Origin: Paulinella micropora
Lineage: Eukaryota; Cercozoa; Imbricatea; Euglyphida
Reading direction: 5' to 3'
Length of the DNA stretch: 22,696 nucleotides
Assembly: GCA_009731375.1 (NCBI GenBank)
Contig: BJOX01000103.1
Coordinates: forward strand, 1 to 22,696
The notes below the pieces were generated by a model. It saw only the letters and a list, made by a program, of their open reading frames with translations, was not told the DNA's origin and did no database searches. Of this stretch, positions 1-7,480 are shown piece after piece (position 1 is the stretch's first letter; every line of letters starts with the position of its first letter). The position numbers and the translations under genes were made by a program.

Positions 1-1
1 A

Positions 2-784
2 GGAAACAAAAACTACAATTTTGGCTTAGTAATGATTGATGTTTATTCTCGTCGTGGTTGGATTGAACCGATCAAAAATAAAACAACCAGTGAAGTATTA
101 GAAGGATTAAAGAAAATGCCTGAACCTAAAAGGATTACGTCCGACAACGGTAGTGAATATAAAGGGCAAGTTGCAGAATACTTCAAAGAAAATGGAATTC
201 AACATACAACTAACGAAGTAGGCGATCACCGTACTATGGGTATTGTAGATAGATTTATTAGAACAATAAGGAATGATTTAAATTTTATGTGGGAAGTGAA
301 TGATAATTTTATTTGGGTTCCTTACATTAATGACATTGTTGATAATTATAATAATACATATCATAATACAATAAAGGCTACACCTATGGAAGTCTATGAG
401 GGTAAAAAGAAAAACGATCAAGAAATATATAGAGCCGGTCTTATTAATAAATTTCCTAAGGGCTCAGCAGTAAGAAAAGAACTAGAAAGAACTGTTTTTT
501 CTAAGGGTGATGTTCAGTACTCAAAAAAAGTATATACTGTGAAAGGCAGGAAAGGCTTTAAGTTGATAATCGGTGAAAATGAACTAGTCAGTCCTCAACA
601 ATTATTAAAGTCCAAAATGAACGAACAAGAACCGGAAGAAGTTAAACCTCAACTAGCTGATAAAGTCAAGGAAGCAACTAAGGAAAAAAAGACCGGCCAC
701 TTATTAAAGTCATTAGACATAAAGCCGGAAAATATCCGTAGTAGTGCCCGGATTAAGAAGAAAAAAGAGATAATGGATTTATAA
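2..784 (+). CDS. Retroviral-type integrase of Polinton/Maverick-like element, 5' truncated by window edge
   Basis: The frame is open from base 2, so the first Met at 32 is probably internal and the N-terminus lies outside the window. The catalytic core has a first Asp in MIDVYSRRGW and a second in TSDNGSEY. The third acidic position falls in GIVDRFIRTIRND, where most rve-family integrases have Glu. The hydrophobic repeat DIVDNYNNTYH after the core is typical of Polinton and Polinton-like-virus integrases. A small C-terminal module follows (YTVKGRKGF...LVSPQQLL), then a Lys/Glu-rich tail. Known role of the family: inserting linear element DNA into the host genome. I infer a Polinton-type element rather than an LTR retrotransposon because no RT or RNase H is adjacent and the core resembles the Polinton type. 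A Ginger-type transposase is the main alternative. The reading frame is intact within the window. Confidence 0.8.
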   Translation, partial: GNKNYNFGLVMIDVYSRRGWIEPIKNKTTSEVLEGLKKMPEPKRITSDNGSEYKGQVAEYFKENGIQHTTNEVGDHRTMGIVDRFIRTIRNDLNFMWEVNDNFIWVPYINDIVDNYNNTYHNTIKATPMEVYEGKKKNDQEIYRAGLINKFPKGSAVRKELERTVFSKGDVQYSKKVYTVKGRKGFKLIIGENELVSPQQLLKSKMNEQEPEEVKPQLADKVKEATKEKKTGHLLKSLDIKPENIRSSARIKKKKEIMDL

Positions 785-870
785 TTTAATTACAATTATT
801 AACATTAATTTTTTTCTCTTTGCTAACAGCTCAAATAGTTATAGAATAACTACTTGGCTAACCTCTTTAC

Positions 871-1434
871 TTACTTACTGGTACGTTCGGCTTTGTTGGA
901 GTACAATTTGGTCTGTACAATTTGTTTCACCAAACTCAAAGACTTTGAGATTTGGCAAACCTTCTCAATGTTTGAAAATTTTGGCGAAAAAAACTGTGGT
1001 ACCAACTTTCCATCCACACTGTGAAAAACTACCCAAACACTACCGCCTACTTTCAACTGCTTGATTGATGAAGCCGCACCTAATGCTTCTATTTCAGCAA
1101 AATCTTGATTTCCTTCTTTTTTCTCATAAACATAGAAATCCCCTTTTTCTTCTTCCAAAAAAAAGACATTTGCTGCTCTAGAAGGTGAAAACTTTGCCCC
1201 TCCCGCAGAACCGAGTAAAACCTTTTTGAAGGAATCAGTGACATCCTATGTTTTAAAAAATAAAAAATAAAAAATGAAATCAGCAATCAGTATCACCTTT
1301 ACAGGGGTTTTTACATCAGCTGGAGCATCCTATATGAATCATTTACGCAATGAGAACAACAAAAAAAAGGAAAAAGAGATTATTACCTTTGGAGGAGTTG
1401 CTGGTGCTTCTTCTTCCTTCTTCTTCGGAAGCAT
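871..1434 (-). CDS. Small intron-containing gene of unknown function (151 aa, three exons)
   Basis: Read on the minus strand, three exons join in phase 0: exon 1 at 1434-1387 (16 codons from ATG), exon 2 at 1329-1297 (11 codons), exon 3 at 1245-871 (124 codons plus stop). The introns are 57 bp (1330-1386) and 51 bp (1246-1296). Both start with GT, end in TAG, have T-rich 3' ends and are followed by GAT. The N-terminus is low-complexity and basic/acidic (MLPKKKEEEAPATPPK). The rest looks globular, with segments such as SVWVVFHSVDGKLVPQFF and a basic C-terminal tail. I do not recognise the family. It converges with the integrase gene, with only 86 bp between the two stops, so it may be cargo of the same element or a host gene beside it. 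The exon structure is inferred from splice signals and preserved frame. Confidence 0.6.
1246..1296 (-). other. Putative 51-bp intron
   Basis: On the minus strand it begins GTGATACTG and ends AAAACATAG. It is extremely A/T-rich, contains an in-frame stop, and its removal joins two phase-0 exons of the gene at 871-1434. Confidence 0.55.
1330..1386 (-). other. Putative 57-bp intron
   Basis: On the minus strand it begins GTAATAATC, has a long T-rich run and ends TTCATATAG. It separates the 16-codon first exon from the 11-codon second exon of the gene at 871-1434. Confidence 0.55.
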
Positions 1435-1509
1435 TGCAACCTACACATACATACACAGGGACAAACTATGTATGTACATGTAGGGGTAGTTTAATGTCGT
1501 GCCCAGGAC

Positions 1510-1517
1510 TTATATAA
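1510..1517 (-). promoter_or_regulatory. Possible TATA box of the gene at 871-1434
   Basis: On the minus strand the sequence reads TTATATAA about 76-83 bp upstream of the proposed ATG at 1434. The interval also holds a short CATA/TATG run. The same A/T-rich patch lies just past the end of the coiled-coil gene. Confidence 0.35.
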
Positions 1518-1523
1518 AATCAA

Positions 1524-2101
1524 TTATCTATACGCTTTATTCATATTTCTATTATCTCCCCCTACGTCTATCCCTATTTCATCTAATCTTTTCATCATCA
1601 TACATGCTTCTGTAAATGTCGTTCCTTTTTCAATCATTTTTCCATCTTAACAAGCTCCTCTGCCACTATCATTCCTCTATTCTGCTTCTTCCAATGCTTC
1701 ATCAATCTTATTTCACTCTCAATCTTTCTTTTTTCCATCTTAACAAGCTCCTCTGCCACTATCATTCCTCTATTCTGCTTCTTCCAATGCTTCATCAATC
1801 TTATTTCACTCTCAATCTTTCTTTTCTTCAACTTATTTCGTCTATCCTCCATTAAGTCTTCTTCTATCTCGTCTCTCTCCTTCTCTCTTTCATCTATCGT
1901 CTCTTTCAACGCATCTCGCCTCTCCTTCTTATTCATCAACTCTTTCTTCATATTCTCAATTATCGCTTCGCCTTTTTCAATCTCTTTATCTGCCTTTATT
2001 TTCAATTCATTTAACTTGCTTAAACTATATCTATTAATTTCGAACTGTTCTTTCCACATATATTTATCTTTTACATTGTTTGGTATGAGATTTAATGACA
2101 T
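1524..2101 (-). pseudogene. Coiled-coil protein gene with exact internal 93-bp duplication and terminal frameshift
   Basis: The minus-strand frame starts best at Met 2101 (MSLNLIPNN); an upstream in-frame Met at 2155 is also possible. After a short N-terminal region it is a long charged helix rich in Glu, Lys and Arg, a likely coiled coil. A 31-residue unit (containing SEIRLMKHWKKQNRG and AEELVKMEK) occurs twice in perfect tandem. The frame stops at 1634. Directly after the second copy another frame continues with protein-like sequence (MIEKGTTFTEAC..., ...VGGDNRNMNKAYR) to a stop at 1524. A one-base change in the A-run at the junction explains this. I do not recognise the family. Its position beside the integrase and its AT-rich codon use suggest an accessory gene of the same element. 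Confidence 0.5.
1641..1826. repeat. Perfect 93-bp tandem duplication (2 copies)
   Basis: Copies start at 1641 and 1734 and are identical by eye over about 91 bp. The period is 31 codons, so the duplication keeps the coiled-coil frame. Identity suggests a recent event or an assembly effect. Confidence 0.85.
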
Positions 2102-2155
2102 TATATGAGGGGTATGAATAAGCTTTATGTTCGCAAAAAAAGAACGACGACGCAA

Positions 2156-2468
2156 AAGAGCAAAACGATGCGTCGCACGAAACGAACGACACGTCGCATT
2201 GAAGTTTTGGCTGACGAATTATATTTTATTTTTCTATCTAACAGAAACTTTAACAAAAAAAGTAAAGAAAAAATCGCAAAACCCGTTATATTTCTTTTTT
2301 TCAAATTGACAGCTGTGACTGTGTTTAATGTTGAGAAAGGCTATGTTTATCATTTTATTAACCGTTTCCACTTTTCCCGTCCGTTGCCATTTTGTCCCGG
2401 CGGGCCGGCCGGTGTGTGTCTCTGTGGTGGCGGGGTCTGCTCTGAAAATTTGTCTCGAAGTGCGACCC
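2156..2468. other. Non-coding interval upstream of the coiled-coil gene
   Basis: The left part is A/T-rich, with T runs and a repeated ACGAACGACAC-like patch. The right part changes to G/C-rich sequence around 2398-2440 (CCGGCGGGCCGGCCGG). Plus-strand ORFs here run into the CTA microsatellite and look like chance. I see no gene. Confidence 0.5.
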
Positions 2469-2469
2469 T

Positions 2470-2470
2470 A

Positions 2471-2511
<41 letters not shown>

Positions 2512-2568
2512 TTTACAACTACTACTGCTAACCATTACCCCTACTACTACTACTACTACTACTACTCC
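2470..2568. repeat. CTA/TAC trinucleotide microsatellites
   Basis: A nearly pure TAC run covers 2470-2511. A second CTA run at 2540-2568 follows after a short interrupted spacer. ORFs across it are low-complexity poly-Tyr or poly-Thr and are not genes. Confidence 0.9.
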
Positions 2569-2573
2569 AACTA

Positions 2574-2877
2574 CTACTCTGCTTTTTGTTTAGGTTTATT
2601 CTGAGCAGGCTGGGAAACAGAGGAAGAGGAAGAGGACGCAAGAGAGGAGGAAGAGGACCTGGAGCAAAAAGTGTCCAAGGTAGGTTCTTGTTCAGACAGA
2701 CCGAGCACCAACCTGGCCTGCATGACAACAAACACACAAGAAATAAGTGCTGCAATCATTTCAAAAAAGTTGTCAGCACGCAAAGAAGCAAGCACAGCAT
2801 ACCTTGGCCTCATATCTTGCTTGATCAGTTTGACGTACCTCCCGCAAAGGCCGCTTTTTGTTTCCCAGCATGTCGGC
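2574..2877 (-). CDS. 3' end of an intron-containing gene of unknown function (two exons visible)
   Basis: On the minus strand an exon at 2877-2803 (25 codons, starting ADMLGNKKRPLREV) is preceded by an acceptor ending TTGCCTTCAG. It ends GCCAAG before a donor GTATGCTG. After an 85-bp intron (2718-2802) ending GTCATGCAG, the last exon at 2717-2574 continues in phase 0 with ARLVLGLSEQEPTLDTFC. It then has a poly-Ser tract and a short basic C-terminus ending at TAG. The splice sites and frame agree with each other. The protein-like charged exon and Ser-rich tail favour a genuine host gene, but I recognise no domain. Upstream exons towards 2900-3180 could not be placed with confidence. Confidence 0.5.
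2718..2802 (-). other. Putative 85-bp intron
   Basis: On the minus strand it starts GTATGCTGTG and ends TTGTTGTCATGCAG. It joins two phase-0 exons of the gene at 2574-2877. An in-frame stop inside supports removal. Confidence 0.5.
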
Positions 2878-3191
2878 CTGAAGGCAATGAGCATCCACAA
2901 AAGCCCAGAAAAAACACAAACTAAAGAGAAAGTGAAAACACCTCAAAAATATGTGTAAATAGACATGCACAGCAAGTACAAAAGATACAACGACACAGCA
3001 ACAAGACTCTGCAATTTCGACATGTCGTTAGTTCTTGCCAACAACCCCCCCAAAAAAAACGGGAAAACCGGACCGGACGAGAGTTTTGGAAAAACACCAC
3101 AAAATAAGGGTGACCTTTCGGGTGTTGGAACAAAAAGTCGTTGAACTTCGAAACAACTTTTTTTGCGCGGGGTTGTGTTGGTGTTTGAGAC

Positions 3192-3240
3192 TTATGTATG
3201 TATGTATGTATGTATGTATGTATGTATGTATGTAGGTATG
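3192..3240. repeat. TATG tetranucleotide microsatellite
   Basis: About a dozen TATG units, with one variant near the end (TAGG). This is the same unit as the larger array at 3885-4390. Confidence 0.9.
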
Positions 3241-3309
3241 CTGTATTTATGTGTGGTTGTGCATGCATTTACATATGTAATGGATGTATGTGTGAATTTA
3301 TTGATTGCT

Positions 3310-3335
3310 TGTTGTGGTGGTTGTGGTTGTTTTGG

Positions 3336-3375
<40 letters not shown>

Positions 3376-3691
3376 CGTTGTTGTTGACGATGATGATGAT
3401 GATGATGATGCACCACAACCACAGCGACCATCACCACACCACTACCAGCAGCAACAGCAAAACAAAACAACAACAATAACAACAACAACAACAACAACAT
3501 CATCATCAACACCAACAACAGCAACAAATAACAACAACAACAACAATAATAATAACAATAACAATAACAATGACAACAACACCAACAACAACACCAACAA
3601 CAACAGCAACAACAACAGCAACATCGTCATCATCAACACCACCACCACCACCAACAACAACAACAGCAGCAAATATTACTACTACTACCTG

Positions 3692-3722
<31 letters not shown>

Positions 3723-3870
3723 GCCGACAACCATCAACAGCCACTAACAGCACCGACACCGCCAACACCAAACGCACCACCACCACCGCCAAAAGCACCG
3801 CCACCACCACCACCAACAACAACAACACCATGTCCGCCACCACGCCACACGCCACCACACCACCACTCAA
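3310..3870. repeat. Compound trinucleotide microsatellite block (TTG, GAT, CAA, CAC, CTA)
   Basis: TTG runs at about 3325-3386 switch to GAT at 3388-3410, then a unique CACCACAACCACAGC motif at 3411-3425. Long imperfect CAA/CAC tracts to 3665, a CTA run at 3675-3721 and CAC/CAA tracts to 3870 follow. All ORFs here are homopolymeric (Val, Leu, Thr, Asn, His) and occur in every frame, so I do not call genes. Confidence 0.9.
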
Positions 3871-3884
3871 GCATATGACGATGT

Positions 3885-4390
3885 ATGTATGTATGTAACA
3901 TATGTATGTATGTATGTATGTACGTATGTATGTATGCATGTATGCATGTATGTATGTATGTATGTATGACACGTGTATGTATATACATGGTATGTATGTA
4001 TGTATGTATGCATGTTTGTATGTATGTATGTATGTATGTATGTACATTGTATGTATGTATGTATGTATGTATGCATGCATGCATGTATGTATGTATGCAT
4101 GTATGTATGTATGTATGTACATTGTATGTATGTATGTATGTATGTATGTATGTGTGTATGTATGTATGTTATGTTACGTTATGTTATGTATGTATGTATG
4201 TATGTATGAATGTATGAATGTATCATTGTATGTATGTATGTATGTATGTATGCATGCATGTATGTTTGTATGTATGTATGTATGGATGGATGTATGTTTG
4301 GACGGATGGATGGATGGACGGATCGACGGATGTATGTATGTATGTATGTATGTATGCAATGTATGTAATGTATGTAGTGTATGTATGTAT
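3885..4390. repeat. Large imperfect TATG tetranucleotide array
   Basis: About 500 bp of TATG units with CATG, TACG, TTTG and GGAC variants and short interruptions (TACATTGTATG appears twice, near 4042 and 4118). A GGAT/GGAC sub-array sits at 4284-4330. The long YIHT/MYVC ORFs on both strands are products of the repeat. Confidence 0.9.
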
Positions 4391-4394
4391 TACC

Positions 4395-4497
4395 ACCGCC
4401 ACGGACAACAACAACGAAAACTAACAACGACACCAAACTACAACAACAACCAACCAACAACACCAACTACAACAACGATTACTGCAACCACCAACAA

Positions 4498-4530
<33 letters not shown>

Positions 4531-4600
4531 GTTGCTGTTGTTGTTGTTGTTGTTGATGATGATGATGGTGATGATGCACCACAACCACAGCTCGCCTAAA
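4395..4600. repeat. Second CAA/CAC/GTT/GAT compound block with hairpin
   Basis: CAA/CAC tracts are followed by a CAACAACAACAACAG run facing CTGTTGTTGTTGTTG with only TTG between. This is a near-perfect hairpin at about 4514-4551. A GAT run then leads into CACCACAACCACAGC (4577-4591), the same motif as at 3411-3425. Confidence 0.85.
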
Positions 4601-4639
4601 ACAAAAAGAAATATTTGTATGAATTTATATCAGTTGGAA

Positions 4640-5766
4640 TACAAGTGTGTCTATTAATATCATGGTAATTCTAAACCAACTTGAAGAATTTTGTCAAGTT
4701 TGAATTTAAAATTTGAACATTATTAAATTTGATAAACAAACTAAATAGAGTTCATTTTGATGTAAAACAACATGAAAACAAAGAGAAACCAACATTAACC
4801 AAGTTAGAACCCAGCCGGAAACGGCTCGCTCAGTCTGACTTGCCACTCACTTGAAGTCGTTATTCATACTCACAGACTACTTGAAGTATGCCTGAAATAA
4901 TATTAATTCTAGCTTTTTCAGCATATTTACAATGATTTTGAGGCATAAAAACGGTGCGGTAGCTTAGAGAGCAGAGTGAGTGAGACAGTTTTACTCTAGT
5001 CACTTGTCACACTTAAACTACTTGCCACTCACTTGTAGTCCGGCGTTATACGTACTCACGGAGTAGTACTTGAAGTATGCATGAAATAATATTAATACGA
5101 GCTTTTTCAGCATATTTACATTGATTTTGATGCATAAAACCAATGCGTTAGCTTAGAAATCGCAGCCATGCACCCAGTCATAAAGTAGTCACTAGGCTCG
5201 GACCGTTAGGCTACTTGCACGGGCCACTTACTAGAATGTACTACTTGAAATTTTCAAATTGAATTTGAATTCAAATTTGAAAATTCAATGTAATTCAAAA
5301 GAATATTATTGAATCATGATACTAAGTTGATTAAATAAAACATAAGTTTGTATGAAATTTCGAAGAAAAACCAAACAAAAGTGTACTAGTAACAAAAAAC
5401 CAAAAAGTTACCAACTTGAACTTGAATCAGCTAAACAGTAAAAAAACAGTTGTAACTGCTAGCAGTTCAAATTCTTTTTAAATTTTTTTTCATAGCTTAT
5501 CGAAACAAGTATGGTACTTTGATTTTACAAAGTATCAACATGTTCTGAAAACTTTTGTTCTTAGTTTCCTATGTAGCTTCCTTTATCATAGTATCCTGTC
5601 TATTAAGCAGAACAAAAACCGTTCAATAAAAATAACTGTTATAACTGCTGGAAATTCAAAAAAAAAATTAAAATAATGTAATGAAAATAATATAATTAGC
5701 CTTTCTTACACTTTTTCTTGCATCATTTTATCCTGTCGTATCAGTAGTAACGATTATAAGTGAGTG
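4640..5766. repeat. AT-rich non-coding region of diverged repeat units (repeat A relatives and a second family)
   Basis: No gene is visible. Diverged relatives of repeat A include 4660-4800 (ACCAACTTGAAG ... GATGTAAAACAACAT), about 5400-5600 and about 5601-5737. The last two end in TATCCTGTC, as A does. A second family gives two direct copies near 4842-4975 and 5021-5165. A strong palindrome lies at 5248-5290. Confidence 0.7.
4842..5165 (+). repeat. Two direct copies of a ~140-bp repeat
   Basis: Both copies start CTTGCCACTCACTTG and run through ACTTGAAGTATGC, ATGAAATAATATTAAT, CTTTTTCAGCATATTTAC and GCATAAAA to GCTTAGA. The offset is about 180 bp. Several substitutions and small indels show that the duplication is old. 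Confidence 0.75.
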
Positions 5767-6107
5767 GCTGCCACCAGTAACCAACTTGAAAATTTTTTAG
5801 TCACATTTGAATTTAAATTTGAATTTGAAGTAATATCATTAAAATTTAATAAATTAAATATAATTACATTGATTTTGATGTAAAACAACATAAAAACAAA
5901 GAACAACCAAGCTCAGGCAACCCAAAACAACTATTTAGCAAATAAATTGCCAACGGTCGAAAAACAGCTATAACGGCTAGAAATTCAATTTTTTTTTATT
6001 TTTTGTTTTAAATAGTTAAAATACATTACAATCTTCCATTTGGTAGTATATTCATTATTTTTTATATATTATTTTTTCTTGTACGGAATCTTGTTGTTTA
6101 TCCTGTC
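5767..6107 (+). repeat. Repeat A, left full-length copy (341 bp)
   Basis: It starts GCTGCCACCAGTAACC and ends TTGTTGTTTATCCTGTC, colinear with 15591-15937 (A') with roughly 90 percent identity by eye. Its last four bases TGTC overlap the proposed LTR end of the copia element. It is non-coding and AT-rich. The element class is unknown. Confidence 0.8.
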
Positions 6108-6439
6108 GAGATTCGCCATCGGGAACCTTTACCGATCCCTTTCAGGATCACTCCGGGCTACTCTAGCAAGACTGTCTCGCAGTAAGAAAACGCACTTTAA
6201 TAGCTCGTATAAGTAAGAGAACTGAACTAACCGCGGGAGAATCTGCCACGTCACACAGAAGCTGCCACGTCACAAAACTGACTAACTTAGATGACCAAGT
6301 TATGTAGTTATAATTATGACTGGTAAATGATGTATTAAGTCCTTACAGTTAACATTGGCATTATTGACTGTCCCGGGCCGTCCAATTGACAAATCAACTA
6401 TCCACGTAACGGTGATTAAAATTGAAATAGCTATGACCA
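6104..6439 (-). repeat. 3' LTR of the copia element (about 336 bp)
   Basis: Written on the plus strand it starts TGTCGAGATTCGCC and ends GCTATGACCA, giving TG...CA on both strands. The inner side abuts a polypurine tract. On the outer side the five bases TATCC (6099-6103) would be the target-site copy, but no partner copy is in the window. The outer boundary could be 6108, because TGTC is shared with repeat A. Confidence 0.65.
6243..6273. promoter_or_regulatory. Paired CACGTCA boxes inside the LTR
   Basis: CTGCCACGTCAC occurs at 6243-6254 and again at 6262-6273. The reverse complement, TGACGTGG, is the classic bZIP/CRE-type core. Two direct copies in an LTR suggest an enhancer of the element; function is inferred. 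Confidence 0.4.
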
Positions 6440-6452
6440 ACGCTCCCCCTTA
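6440..6452 (-). other. Polypurine tract of the copia element
   Basis: On the minus strand the sequence reads AAGGGGGAGCGT directly before the LTR end. A G-rich AAGGGGGAG tract is typical for priming plus-strand synthesis in copia elements. Confidence 0.65.
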
Positions 6453-6862
6453 GTTATTTGTCAATGCTATAACTATCCGTCATAAGTGTCTTATTGTTCT
6501 TAAGCAAATGAAAAATTTGCAAGCGCTTCCCGTAAGGGGTATCGGAAGTCTAGAAATATTATATATATATATAAATATAGTAGAGCTGTGTGAAAAAAGT
6601 GAAAAGAAAGTAAGCGATCAGTTCTTTGCGTAGAAGGTAAGTTGTCCGATCTCCGCTGCCACCGGTCGCCGAAAATGTCTGGTGGGGGTCGCCACCCGCC
6701 ACCCGAGTCCCGGCAAGCCTCCGAAGGCCCGCCACCAACGGCCTCGATCCTACGATCCGATCGCCACGGGCGCCCAGATCAACACCTATAGGAGAGGACA
6801 CACTCGCACAAAAGAAAACACAAAGAAAAACAAAACACAAAACATCGGTGAAACACCTGCGA
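6453..6862 (-). other. 3' untranslated region of the copia element
   Basis: This lies between the RNase H stop at 6863 and the polypurine tract. It holds a GC-rich patch at about 6640-6790 and a TATATA run at 6560-6580. ORFs crossing it have no recognisable domain. Confidence 0.5.
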
Positions 6863-7480
6863 TCATTCCGGGAATTCCGGAATGATGACAGTGAATTTGT
6901 TCAATAGATACATGAACTGATCACGAGGTAATGGTTTGGTGAGTAGATCACCGATTTGTTTCTTAGTACTGACTTTAATAAATTTTATTTCACCATCTCT
7001 CTGTGAATGATGTATGAAATGCAGTTCGAGAGGTATATGTTTGGTGCGTGGTCCGGATAATCCCCGTTCACCTGCGAGACTTGTTTGGGTATTATCCTCA
7101 AATAATTCAACCGGACTTTTTTGCGGAATTCCGAGTTCCTGTCTAACATGACCTACAGCTAGACCCTCTCTAATACATTCTGCTGCAAATATTTCAGCAT
7201 CATTCGAACTAAGGGCTATCCTACTCTGTCTCTTAGAAAGCCAACCTATAGGATCCGCTCCCCATAGAATTACGTATCCCGTACGTGACTTTCCGGTCTT
7301 ATTGCAAACCTTATGGACCGCATCAGGCTAACGTGACTTTTGGATAGGATTGACCCTCTTGCGAGGATTTAGGCCCGTGAAATGCTAAACCGCGAAATGA
7401 GCCAATTAAATACCGCAATATCCTTCCTAACATTGCATAAGTGACTCCCTTATCTATGGTCTGCATAACACTAGGTGGAT
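6863..7480 (-). pseudogene. pol: Copia RNase H domain (no start codon, one in-frame stop)
   Basis: The minus-strand frame ends at TGA 6863-6865. It reads GYVILWGADPIGWLSKRQS, then SRIALSSNDAEIFAAEC, FEDNTQTSLAGE, TKHIPLELHFIHH and TKKQIGDLLTKPLPRDQF. These are the standard copia RNase H blocks (SSxxAE, the DN motif, TKHI, DxLTKPL). Upstream, RILRYLIGSFRGLAFHG matches the connection from RT. A TAG stop breaks the frame near 7330, and a frameshift near 7480 separates it from the RT frame. It removes the RNA strand during reverse transcription in active relatives. There is no Met start because it is the C-terminal part of a polyprotein. Confidence 0.85.

Noticed and set aside
1274-1483. Plus-strand 69-codon ORF
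   Set aside because: It is antisense to the first two exons and introns of the spliced minus-strand gene and runs into a TATG-like repeat.
3885-4390. CRISPR-like regular repeats
   Set aside because: The unit is a tetranucleotide microsatellite with no unique spacers.
3305-4657. Long ORFs of poly-Val, poly-Thr, YIHT and MYVC repeats on both strands
   Set aside because: They occur in several frames and both strands at once, as expected for tri- and tetranucleotide arrays with no stop in the repeat unit. No unique protein-like sequence.
6559-6885. ORFs on both strands in the GC-rich patch
   Set aside because: No domain; the location is the 3' untranslated region of the copia element.
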